From positions 1-8,804 of the forward strand of contig NZ_JBQAJM010000048.1 of NCBI RefSeq assembly GCF_052030685.1: a DNA stretch of 8,804 nucleotides. Reading direction: 5' to 3'. This DNA is from Caedibacter sp052030685 (GTDB lineage Bacteria > Pseudomonadota > Gammaproteobacteria > Francisellales > Francisellaceae). The notes beneath the pieces were generated by a model, which saw only the letters and a program-made list of their open reading frames with translations, was not told where the DNA came from and made no database searches. This document shows, piece after piece, positions 1-5,760 of this stretch (position 1 is the first letter of the stretch; each line of letters begins with the position of its first letter). Made by a program: the position numbers and the translations under genes.

Positions 1-8
1 CATAAGGA

Positions 9-32
9 GCGCTGAAACTACGCATTCAGTGC
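9..32. repeat. Short inverted repeat in the unrelated DNA before the ABC remnant
   Basis: GCGCTGAA (9-16) and TTCAGTGC (25-32) can form an 8-bp stem, one pair being G-T, with an 8-nt loop. It lies in the 65 bases of non-homologous sequence that replace the front of the ABC gene. It could be the subterminal hairpin of a mobile element end or a coincidence. No further element sequence is visible inside the window. Confidence 0.3.
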
Positions 33-65
33 GAGACAAAAACAGCAGTTAAGAGCCATATAAAG

Positions 66-281
66 TTGGACGTAACAGCTATACAGCGTGCTTTAAACAA
101 GATTTCTAAATCAAAAACAACGATTATTATTGCCCATCGACTGTCAACAATTCGCCATGCCGATATCATCCATGTAATGGATCAAGGGCAAATCATTGAA
201 AGCGGTACGCATCAAGAACTGATAAAGCTCAAAGGGAAATATGCTCAACTTTGGGATATCCAGACAGGTAATATGTATTGA
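66..281 (+). pseudogene. C-terminal remnant of an ABCB/MsbA-type ABC exporter ATPase
   Basis: About 71 codons match the very end of the nucleotide-binding domain of ABC exporters of the ABCB (MsbA/ATM1/HlyB-like) type. Visible are the H-loop strand IIIAHRLSTI (residues 20-29, switch histidine H24), the following strand with MDQGQIIESGTHQEL (about 38-52), and the usual C-terminal helix ending YAQLW. Walker A, the LSGGQ signature and the Walker B LDEATS motif, which should lie upstream, are absent. The reading frame stays open only back to a stop at 3-5, and residues encoded by 6-65 do not resemble an ABC protein in any forward frame. The LD encoded at 66-71 may be the tail of the D-loop, so the break lies close to position 65. 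The piece cannot hydrolyse ATP or span a membrane and is very probably not functional. An insertion or deletion junction near 65, or an assembly error, could explain it. Confidence 0.8.
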
Positions 282-309
282 TAAAACTAGCCGGCTATGA
301 CCATATTAC

Positions 310-357
310 TTTTCACCTTTTCACCTTTTCACCTTTTCACTTTTTCACTTTTTCACT
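310..357. repeat. Six-copy 8-bp tandem repeat, TTTTCAC(C/T)
   Basis: Six head-to-tail 8-bp units occupy the tract: three copies of TTTTCACC (310-333) followed by three copies of TTTTCACT (334-357), then a partial TTTT (358-361). The only variation is the last base of the unit, and it changes once, midway, which suggests growth by slipped-strand duplication of two unit variants. The tract is intergenic, between the ABC remnant and the toxin-antitoxin promoter (about 79 bases downstream). Such repeats are prone to copy-number change. Whether this one affects transcription is unknown. Confidence 0.9.
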
Positions 358-435
358 TTTTAAGTAATTAATAACTAGAGTTAGTAAAGTTTAGCTTTGC
401 AGATAACCCCATAAATGATAAAAGTCATCAAAAAC

Positions 436-463
436 TTGACACACATCCATTTGGGTGTATCCT
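436..463 (+). promoter_or_regulatory. Candidate promoter of the toxin-antitoxin cassette
   Basis: A perfect -35 box TTGACA (436-441) is followed after 16 bp by TATCCT (458-463, 4 of 6 matches to TATAAT). The predicted transcription start, near 470, lies downstream of the ATG at 465 and upstream of the in-frame ATG at 492, which favours 492 as the toxin start. The -10 box is mediocre, which would suit a repressed autoregulated module. Confidence 0.55.
441..460. promoter_or_regulatory. Imperfect palindrome between -35 and -10, candidate antitoxin operator
   Basis: ACACATCCA (441-449) and TGGGTGTAT (452-460) form an inverted repeat with 7 of 9 complementary positions and a 2-bp centre. It starts on the last base of the -35 box and ends inside the -10 box. 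HigA-type antitoxins with an XRE helix-turn-helix usually bind such palindromes to repress their own operon, so this is the natural candidate site. Binding is inferred, not shown. Confidence 0.45.
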
Positions 464-491
464 TATGAGAAAAGCAACCTATATTTATGTA

Positions 492-830
492 ATGGATATA
501 TATTTTTACAAAACCTCAAATGGCCGTGAGCCTGTGAAAGAGGACATAAATAAGCTACCACGTGATGAAAAGCTGGCTGCATATGCAAGATTTGCTGACA
601 TAGAAAAGTATGGCTTTGACTTTGTTAAAGTACAATTTAAACAAATCAAAGGTAAACTTTGGGAAATTAAATATAAGTTTAAGAACCAACATCGCATCCT
701 ATATTGCATGCAAGATTCAAATGCTATGGTGTTGCTTCACTATGTGGAGAAAAAAACACAAAAGTTGGAAAGCAAAGATAAGGATATCGCTGAGAAACGA
801 ATGAGTGAGGTACTAAGAAATGAAAAATAA
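492..830 (+). CDS. RelE/HigB-like toxin (phage Gp49-like family)
   Basis: Small basic protein of the RelE/ParE superfamily, Gp49/HigB branch; relatives are usually ribosome-dependent mRNA endonucleases that halt translation. Starting from ATG 492 it has 112 residues, beginning MDIYFYKTSNGREPV, which matches the usual family N-terminus. Diagnostic features are the central strands KGKLWEIKYKFKNQHRILY (about residues 53-71) and the later LLHYVEKKTQKL (81-92), followed by a helical C-terminal tail rich in Lys and Glu. The basic residues K62, R68 and the KKTQK cluster are in the places where relatives bind or cut RNA. An in-frame ATG at 465 would add nine residues, but the predicted promoter start falls after it, and neither start has a clear Shine-Dalgarno sequence. 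The gene overlaps the downstream antitoxin by 11 bp, giving the toxin-first order typical of HigBA. Confidence 0.85.
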   Translation: MDIYFYKTSNGREPVKEDINKLPRDEKLAAYARFADIEKYGFDFVKVQFKQIKGKLWEIKYKFKNQHRILYCMQDSNAMVLLHYVEKKTQKLESKDKDIAEKRMSEVLRNEK

Positions 831-1119
831 ACATATTGGATCAAGTGTCCAATCAGCCATCAAAGAGCAAATGGAACATGACAAGCAATTCAGCATAGAC
901 TTTGAACAAGAACGCTATATTAATGAAATTGCCCAACTTGCTTATCAGTTAAGAATTGAGTCAGGGCTTAGTCAAAAAGAACTTGCTGAGAAATCAAATA
1001 CTACACAACAAGTTATTTCTCGCCTTGAAAGCGGCTCTGATACAAGGCTACCCTCTTTTAACCTGCTCTCAAAAATAGCTCATGCACTAGGAAAAAAGCT
1101 AACCATTCAATTTAGCTGA
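820..1119 (+). CDS. XRE-family HigA-like antitoxin
   Basis: A 99-residue protein with a helix-turn-helix domain of the XRE/Cro type at about residues 40-92. The core reads LRIESGLSQKELAEKSN, then the recognition helix TTQQVISRLESG, then the LLSKIAHALGKKLTIQF ending common in antitoxins paired with Gp49-type toxins. The N-terminal ~37 residues are hydrophilic and may wrap the toxin. The ATG at 820 lies inside the toxin gene (stop at 828-830), so translation is probably coupled. Expected roles are to neutralise the toxin and to repress the cassette promoter. Its 3' end overlaps the convergent rlmL gene by 21 bp, and no terminator separates them. A lone phage-type regulator is unlikely given the adjacent toxin. 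Confidence 0.88.
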   Translation: MKNKHIGSSVQSAIKEQMEHDKQFSIDFEQERYINEIAQLAYQLRIESGLSQKELAEKSNTTQQVISRLESGSDTRLPSFNLLSKIAHALGKKLTIQFS

Positions 1120-3324
1120 AATCTGCCAACAATGGTGAATCGTTGGTCTTCTTAGAAAGTCGCGCGACAAGCATTTATCATCAATATTCTGGCAATTATA
1201 TTTCGCCTGCAATCCTTCATCAAATTTAAACTTGCGATAGTTATTAGAGAAATACAATACACCATTTCTTGTTAAAAGTCGCATGGCAAGTTCTATTAAT
1301 TCAACATGATCACGCTGTACATCCAAAACATTTTGCATACGCTTAGAGTTAGAGAATGTTGGCGGATCTAAAAAAATCACATCAAATTGTTTACGCGCTT
1401 TAACTGCTTCCTTAAGCCAGACAAAGCAATCAGATTGAACAAATAAATGCTGATCAACATTTAATTTATTCAAGTGTAAATTGCGTTTTCCCCAATCTAG
1501 ATAGGTCTTTGACATATCCACACTAACCGTTTTGGCACCCATCAATGCTGCATGCACACTTGCCGAGCATGTATAAGAAAATAGGTTTAATAACGTTTTG
1601 CCTTTGGCTGCTTTTGCCACGATTTGGCGCATTTTACGGTGATCTAAAAAAAGACCAGTATCTAAATAATCATCAAAATTCACATAAAACAAGGCATCAT
1701 ATTCTTTAACCACATGGAACTTGTCAGTCATTGCCTGCCTTTGATATTGGCTATCACCCTTTTGTCGTTGACGTGTTTTTAAATGAATCTGCTCATACCT
1801 AACACCTAATACTTCAGCAATATGATAAACCGCTTGCAACAGACGCTTTTGTGCAAGTTTCTCATCAACGGTTTTCCCAATTTGATATTCTTGTACATGC
1901 ACATGGGTATTATAAAGATCAACTGCAACGGCATATTCAGGTAAATCAGCGTCATAAATACGGTAACATTCAAGCCCTTGCTGCTGTGCCCATTTTTGAA
2001 TTTGCTGATAGTTCTTTAATAGCCGATTTTTAAACGCCAAATGGCCATCATCTTGCAAAACTGCATTCTTAGCTTGACGCGTTAATTTCTGTGCTGCAGA
2101 TTCATGCTGCATCACCCATTGATCTGATACTTCAAATTGATAAAGCATCGTCTCAAGCGCACCATTAAAGAATTTATTAACCTTCATCGATCGTAATCCA
2201 AGTGCTCTGACAGGTTCACTTGCGGCACTAAAGATAGACACCTTCCAGCCACTGAAACCACGTATTAATGCCTTGCCAAATCCGCTAAATAATCCCCGTA
2301 ACTTTTCAGGTCTGCCATGATACAAGCGCTCACCATAAGGAGGATTGGTCAAGATAAATCCGGCTTTTTCATGTGTATCATTACTTAAGTCTCTGACATC
2401 CTGCACAAAGACTTCAATCGCACCAGTAAGATCAGCACTTGCTATATTTTGTCGTGCTTTGTCCAATACGCGCATATCATCGTCATAACCAAGTAGAGTT
2501 ATATTGCTTTTTTCTTTGCCAATATTTTTGCGCATTAACGCTTCTGACTTTAGCGTCTGCCATGCATTATGATCAAAATCACACCAACGCATAAAACAAA
2601 ACGTACCACGCGCAAGATTTGGCGCAATATCATATGCCATCATTGCCGCTTCAATTAAAATCGTCCCTGAACCACACATTGGATCAATAAAGTTCACTTG
2701 ATCTTTTTTAAGCTCATCCAGCCAACCACTTTTAACAAGCAATGCAGCTGCGAGGGTTTCCTTCAAGGGCGCCTCACCTTGAGCTAAACGATAACCTCGA
2801 CGATGTAAACTTTGTCCTGTCAATGACAAATAAATAAATGCCATGCCTTTTTGTAAATGGATATTAATCACAATATCTGGATGCTCTAGATCAACACTTG
2901 GGCGTTCATCCATCTGATCACGAAAATAATCAACCACCGCATCCTTTGCTTTTTGCGCAGCAAACTGGGTATTATTAAACACTTGATGTTTACCAGAAAC
3001 CTCGATTTTAATCGACTGTTTAACATCAAAGAAACTTGCCCAAGGTAAAGAATAAAGTTCATTATAAAAAGCATCCGCACTGTCAAATTTAGCCACATGT
3101 AATTTGCGATGCACTTGGTTGGCAAGACGTGACCACAAACAGACCTTATAAGCAGTGGCAAGATCCGCTTCAAACTCAACACCAGCAAGCTTTTCGCGCG
3201 CTTCATCAACGCCTAGTGTTAACAGTTCATCTTTTAGTAACAACTCAATGCCTTTAGCACAACTTGCGAAAAAGCTTAATAATTTTGTTTGCGCAACACT
3301 CTCGGTTGCTGTTGAAATATCCAT
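1099..3324 (-). CDS. rlmL: Bifunctional 23S rRNA methyltransferase RlmKL (m2G2445 / m7G2069)
   Basis: A 741-residue cytoplasmic enzyme that in E. coli (702 residues) makes m2G2445 and m7G2069 in 23S rRNA during large-subunit assembly. Domain order is complete: ferredoxin-like/THUMP region (about 15-170), RlmL domain with SAM motif DPMCGSGT (214-221) and catalytic TNPPYGER (326-333), then RlmK domain with GLFLDHRKMR (557-566), SAM motif LNLFSYTCSASVHA (579-592), acidic D603 and LDPPTFSNSKRM (652-663). The C-terminus IHHCWQI matches the family end. The chosen ATG gives about a dozen residues more than E. coli at the N-terminus; no other ATG is better placed, and there is no clear Shine-Dalgarno sequence. 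An extended -10 promoter lies directly upstream, overlapped by a palindrome. The 3' end overlaps the convergent antitoxin gene. Confidence 0.97.
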   Translation of the reverse strand: MDISTATESVAQTKLLSFFASCAKGIELLLKDELLTLGVDEAREKLAGVEFEADLATAYKVCLWSRLANQVHRKLHVAKFDSADAFYNELYSLPWASFFDVKQSIKIEVSGKHQVFNNTQFAAQKAKDAVVDYFRDQMDERPSVDLEHPDIVINIHLQKGMAFIYLSLTGQSLHRRGYRLAQGEAPLKETLAAALLVKSGWLDELKKDQVNFIDPMCGSGTILIEAAMMAYDIAPNLARGTFCFMRWCDFDHNAWQTLKSEALMRKNIGKEKSNITLLGYDDDMRVLDKARQNIASADLTGAIEVFVQDVRDLSNDTHEKAGFILTNPPYGERLYHGRPEKLRGLFSGFGKALIRGFSGWKVSIFSAASEPVRALGLRSMKVNKFFNGALETMLYQFEVSDQWVMQHESAAQKLTRQAKNAVLQDDGHLAFKNRLLKNYQQIQKWAQQQGLECYRIYDADLPEYAVAVDLYNTHVHVQEYQIGKTVDEKLAQKRLLQAVYHIAEVLGVRYEQIHLKTRQRQKGDSQYQRQAMTDKFHVVKEYDALFYVNFDDYLDTGLFLDHRKMRQIVAKAAKGKTLLNLFSYTCSASVHAALMGAKTVSVDMSKTYLDWGKRNLHLNKLNVDQHLFVQSDCFVWLKEAVKARKQFDVIFLDPPTFSNSKRMQNVLDVQRDHVELIELAMRLLTRNGVLYFSNNYRKFKFDEGLQAKYNCQNIDDKCLSRDFLRRPTIHHCWQISAKLNG

Positions 3325-3332
3325 TGGAATAG

Positions 3333-3361
3333 TAATCGCTAAAAATTCAATCTAGCGATTA
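3333..3361. promoter_or_regulatory. Perfect 9-bp inverted repeat over the rlmL promoter
   Basis: TAATCGCTA (3333-3341) and TAGCGATTA (3353-3361) are perfectly complementary with an 11-nt spacer. The promoter-side arm overlaps the rlmL -10 box, so that arm is not fully transcribed. This makes a DNA operator more likely than an RNA hairpin. The centre falls near the predicted transcription start. The cognate regulator is not identified in the window. Confidence 0.6.
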
Positions 3362-3366
3362 TATCA
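3358..3366 (-). promoter_or_regulatory. Extended -10 promoter of rlmL
   Basis: On the minus strand the bases read TGATATAAT: a perfect TATAAT (3363 to 3358) with the TGn extension (3366 to 3364). No good -35 box is present at 16-18 bp, which is normal for extended -10 promoters. The start would be near 3351, giving a leader of about 27 nt before the rlmL ATG. Confidence 0.65.
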
Positions 3367-3413
3367 CTTAGAAATGTTTTTGCGGTGTTTAATTGCAAAG
3401 CATTTTCACTAAA

Positions 3414-3845
3414 TCAATGTCTAGAACCCAAGTCAGCATCATCCTCTTCACCTTGAATTAAATGTGTCAACTCATCACAAAAAATCAGCTGATCTTCTTT
3501 GAACTCAAACATTGCAATCACTTTTGCTTTAATGGTCATGCCATTAACTTTTTGAGCTTCAGGATAATGCACACTGCATACTCTATTACCATCCTCGATC
3601 AAGTGCTCAAAATGAATATTCACCTTATTTACAGCTGCTTTTAATGATTTGATATGCGCAAGAAAATCATCAAATTTCAGTACCTTACCATCAACATGTT
3701 GTGTGTAATCAGGATGGAAATATTTATGTATATCTGCTTCATCAAACTCATCCTTTTCAAATATTTCCCTAAATATTTTTACTAACTGCGCTTTTTTACT
3801 TACGTTATGCTGTTGTGTTTTTTGAATAGATGATTTGTAGTTCAT
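3414..3845 (-). CDS. NTF2/SnoaL-like small protein
   Basis: A 143-residue cytoplasmic protein with the look of the nuclear-transport-factor-2/SnoaL-like fold. The N-terminal helix LVKIFREIF (about 21-29) is followed by DIHKYFHPDYTQHVDGKVL (38-56), the segment common in SnoaL-like proteins. After it come the alternating strands VNIHFEHLIEDGNRVCSVH and IKAKVIAMFEFKEDQLIFCDEL. The end GEEDDADLGSR resembles a conserved tail of one bacterial NTF2-like subgroup (from memory). NTF2-like proteins range from isomerases and hydrolases to simple binding proteins, so no reaction is assigned. The ATG at 3845 is chosen over an upstream in-frame ATG at 3884 because AAAGGAG stands eight bases ahead of it. 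It is divergent from the permeases and lies 89 bp upstream of rlmL on the same strand, which has its own promoter. Confidence 0.8.
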   Translation of the reverse strand: MNYKSSIQKTQQHNVSKKAQLVKIFREIFEKDEFDEADIHKYFHPDYTQHVDGKVLKFDDFLAHIKSLKAAVNKVNIHFEHLIEDGNRVCSVHYPEAQKVNGMTIKAKVIAMFEFKEDQLIFCDELTHLIQGEEDDADLGSRH

Positions 3846-3905
3846 TGTCGTCTCCTTTGGTGTTGATCTATCTCCCGATCTCATTAGCAGTGTATCTTAG
3901 TAATA

Positions 3906-3918
3906 ATGATAATATCAT
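3906..3918. promoter_or_regulatory. 13-bp palindrome over the NTF2-like gene's -10 box
   Basis: ATGATA (3906-3911) and TATCAT (3913-3918) are perfectly complementary around one central base. The site covers the candidate -10 box in the divergent region shared with the first permease. In an AT-rich intergenic region a palindrome this short may be chance. Confidence 0.3.
3909..3917 (-). promoter_or_regulatory. Candidate extended -10 promoter of the NTF2-like gene
   Basis: On the minus strand the bases read TGATATTAT: TATTAT (3914 to 3909, 5 of 6 matches) with a TGn extension (3917 to 3915). A convincing -35 box is missing. It would give a leader of roughly 55-60 nt ending in the AAAGGAG site. 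Confidence 0.4.
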
Positions 3919-3984
3919 ATATATTCAGACAATATATTGCTCTTATCGGACACCTTTAAGTCTTAATTTAAACCACATCATACC

Positions 3985-4013
3985 TTGTCATAAAACTACT
4001 TTTCCAATATTAT
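3985..4013 (+). promoter_or_regulatory. Promoter of the first APC permease
   Basis: TTGTCA (3985-3990, 5 of 6) and TATTAT (4008-4013, 5 of 6) stand exactly 17 bp apart, an excellent sigma-70 arrangement. The predicted start near 4020 leaves a leader of about 29 nt. It may also drive the second permease by read-through. Confidence 0.75.
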
Positions 4014-4036
4014 CTAAAAGGTTCTAACCAAATATC

Positions 4037-4044
4037 AGGGGAGG
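4037..4044 (+). promoter_or_regulatory. Strong ribosome binding site AGGGGAGG
   Basis: AGGGGAGG ends four bases before the ATG at 4049 and fixes the start of the first permease. The same octamer precedes the second permease. Confidence 0.85.
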
Positions 4045-4048
4045 TAGT

Positions 4049-5575
4049 ATGGAAAAGAAACTAAATCAGCCGGGGCTGTTCTCGGCAATTGCCATTAGTA
4101 TCGGCACGATGATGGGTAGCGGTTGGCTGTTTGCCTCATATTACGCATCAAAAGCCGCGGGTGGGGCATCCATTTTATCATGGATCATCGGTGCTCTTGC
4201 TGTGTTAATCATGGCATTATTGTTAGCAGAAATCGCCATCAAATATCCAGTCAATGGGCTTTTCACACGCTTAATTAGCATTTCACATAACGCACATTTT
4301 GGCTTCGTTACTGGCATCTCAAACTGGCTTTTAGGTTTAATTGTCATTCCGTCTGAAGCCATGGCAACCACGCAATATATAGCATCTATCTATAAACCCA
4401 TGACGCCGTATATATTCGCCAATGGCTCGCTAACCTTAGCTGGTGTTGGCGTGGTTGGTGTGTTTATGTTGATATATACACTGATTAATTATTGGGGAAT
4501 ACACTTTTTTGCAAAGATTAATAACTCTATTACGACACTCAAAATTATTATTCCTATTGTCACTGCTGTTCTTATGCTGCTTGCGGCATTTCATAGCAGC
4601 AATTTCACCGCACAAAATGCTAGTTTTATCCCTTTTGGCAATAGTAGTATATTTGGTGCGATTGTCAGTTGTGGTATTTTTTATTCATTCTTTGGATTCC
4701 AAACGGCAGTTAGCTTTACCGCGGAGCTTAAAAATCCTAAACGCAATGTGCCAATAGCGTTAATCAGTAGTGTGCTAATTGTTCTTGGTATCTATTTGCT
4801 CCTGCAAGTTGCCTTTATTGGCGCGCTACCACCACACATGCTTGATAATGACTGGGCAGGACTTAATTTTGAATCACCGTTAGCACAATTAACTGGTCTT
4901 ATTGGATTAAATGCCTTGGCGGTTGTTCTATATGCTGACGCTTTTATCAGTCCGTCAGGGACGGGAATTATTTATACTGGTGCGAGCACGCGTATGCTCA
5001 ATGAGATGGGCAAGCACGGTCAAGTACCTAAAGTTTTTGGCAAAATTAACGAACAAATTGGCATGTCGCGTATTTGCCTGATTTTTACGTTTATTTGCTC
5101 ATTGGTATTGATTATATTCTTTAGAAACTGGCAGCTGATCGCTTCGTTAACCACTACATTTATTTTGATTTCATGTATTGCATTACCCATTGCCTACAGC
5201 AAGCTCAAAGCCAATAAAAATGACCCTTTAACGATAAGCTACTTACCATTTCCACAAGTTTTTTCGTTTGTGATCTTTTTATTCTTAAGCTACTTATTGA
5301 TGATCTCAGGCATTATCAATTTGGCAGTGGCTTTGATCCTGCATTTGGCCTTTTTTGTAATGTATGCTGGCATGAAAGTCAAAACACACGACAACAAGCT
5401 CATCAAGGAAATGATTGTTGGTTCTTGGGGAATTTTCTTATTCTTAGTATTTGAGTTAATTGCTGCCATTATTTACAAGCACTTTGCCAATTACACTGCA
5501 TTTTACATTATCTTTTTAATATTAAGCGCACTGTTTTATTTCGTGCTTATTACACAGAAATCAGAAGATCATTAA
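4049..5575 (+). CDS. APC-family amino acid permease, first of a tandem pair
   Basis: A 508-residue inner-membrane transporter of the amino acid-polyamine-organocation superfamily (LeuT fold), with about 12 hydrophobic helices. TM1 carries the substrate-loop motif GSGWLF (23-28). The TM6 region carries CGIFYSFFGFQTA (208-220) leading into the family signature AELKNPKRNVPIAL (225-238), and ADAFISPSGTG (296-306) marks TM8. Length and helix layout are complete. The substrate cannot be read from sequence: amino acid uptake, or exchange with an amine or another amino acid, are both possible. It has a well-formed promoter and Shine-Dalgarno site, and a close paralogue follows 185 bp downstream on the same strand. 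Blocks such as LSWIIGA, IPSEA and SPLAQLTGLIG recur nearly unchanged in that neighbour, indicating gene duplication. Confidence 0.93.
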   Translation: MEKKLNQPGLFSAIAISIGTMMGSGWLFASYYASKAAGGASILSWIIGALAVLIMALLLAEIAIKYPVNGLFTRLISISHNAHFGFVTGISNWLLGLIVIPSEAMATTQYIASIYKPMTPYIFANGSLTLAGVGVVGVFMLIYTLINYWGIHFFAKINNSITTLKIIIPIVTAVLMLLAAFHSSNFTAQNASFIPFGNSSIFGAIVSCGIFYSFFGFQTAVSFTAELKNPKRNVPIALISSVLIVLGIYLLLQVAFIGALPPHMLDNDWAGLNFESPLAQLTGLIGLNALAVVLYADAFISPSGTGIIYTGASTRMLNEMGKHGQVPKVFGKINEQIGMSRICLIFTFICSLVLIIFFRNWQLIASLTTTFILISCIALPIAYSKLKANKNDPLTISYLPFPQVFSFVIFLFLSYLLMISGIINLAVALILHLAFFVMYAGMKVKTHDNKLIKEMIVGSWGIFLFLVFELIAAIIYKHFANYTAFYIIFLILSALFYFVLITQKSEDH

Positions 5576-5607
5576 AAACATTTACAAGCAATTACACAAC
5601 AATACAC

Positions 5608-5629
5608 AAAGTATTTACATAAATGCTTT
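5608..5629. promoter_or_regulatory. 22-bp near-perfect palindrome between the permeases
   Basis: AAAGTATTTA (5608-5617) and TAAATGCTTT (5620-5629) are complementary at 9 of 10 positions, the tenth being a T-G pair, around a 2-bp centre. No T-tract follows, so it looks more like a protein-binding site than a terminator for the first permease. Confidence 0.45.
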
Positions 5630-5711
5630 ATGATATTGAAAATATGACCGATTTTGAATCCAACCATAGCAAGCCATCGTAAGGGAGACGGTTGCTTACT
5701 GTGAAAGTTGT

Positions 5712-5728
5712 TACATCATAATGATGTA
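5712..5728. promoter_or_regulatory. 17-bp perfect palindrome upstream of the second permease
   Basis: TACATCATAATGATGTA is a perfect palindrome around one central base, 32 bp before the second permease's ATG. A weak promoter pair, TTGTTA (5708-5713) and TTAAAT (5732-5737, spacer 18), would place the palindrome between its -35 and -10. Five Ts follow (5729-5733), so a feeble AT-rich hairpin terminator is the alternative. The stem has few G-C pairs and almost no loop, so an operator is preferred. Confidence 0.5.
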
Positions 5729-5745
5729 TTTTTAAATAAACACTT

Positions 5746-5753
5746 AGGGGAGG
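5746..5753 (+). promoter_or_regulatory. Strong ribosome binding site AGGGGAGG
   Basis: AGGGGAGG ends seven bases before the ATG at 5761 and decides that start over the in-frame ATG at 5782. It is identical to the octamer before the first permease. Confidence 0.85.
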
Positions 5754-5760
5754 AATCTTT

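Noticed and set aside
288..297. Perfect 10-bp palindrome TAGCCGGCTA just after the ABC remnant, considered as a terminator
   Set aside because: It has no loop and no T-tract; it may simply be a chance palindrome.
294..304. Resemblance of GCTATGACCAT to the start of the lacZ-alpha region of cloning vectors
   Set aside because: The match is only 11 bases and the following sequence diverges; the surrounding sequence shows no vector features.
294..306. Exact 13-bp match GCTATGACCATAT repeated at 7691-7703, both shortly after stop codons
   Set aside because: In an 8.8-kb AT-rich window about one 13-base repeat is expected by chance, and the flanking sequence does not extend the match.
310..361. 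Considered as a CRISPR array
   Set aside because: The units are 8 bp with no spacers and no cas genes are present; this is a simple tandem repeat.
2886..3209. 107-codon open frame on the minus strand within rlmL
   Set aside because: It is a shifted-frame shadow of the strongly conserved rlmL THUMP region, with no recognisable protein features.
3846..3884. Longer N-terminus for the NTF2-like protein starting at 3884
   Set aside because: The extra residues are encoded by the leader that includes the Shine-Dalgarno site for the ATG at 3845, and that site clearly marks the later start.
3902..3920. Fur box in the divergent promoter region
   Set aside because: Only the first two-thirds match (11 of 19 positions) and the opposing half-site is missing.
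4509..4757. 82-codon plus-strand open frame inside the first permease
   Set aside because: Out-of-frame shadow; its hydrophobicity follows from the membrane-protein codons of the real gene.
5712..5733. Intrinsic terminator between the permeases
   Set aside because: The stem is AT-rich, has a one-base centre leaving no proper loop, and only five Ts follow; it would be very weak.
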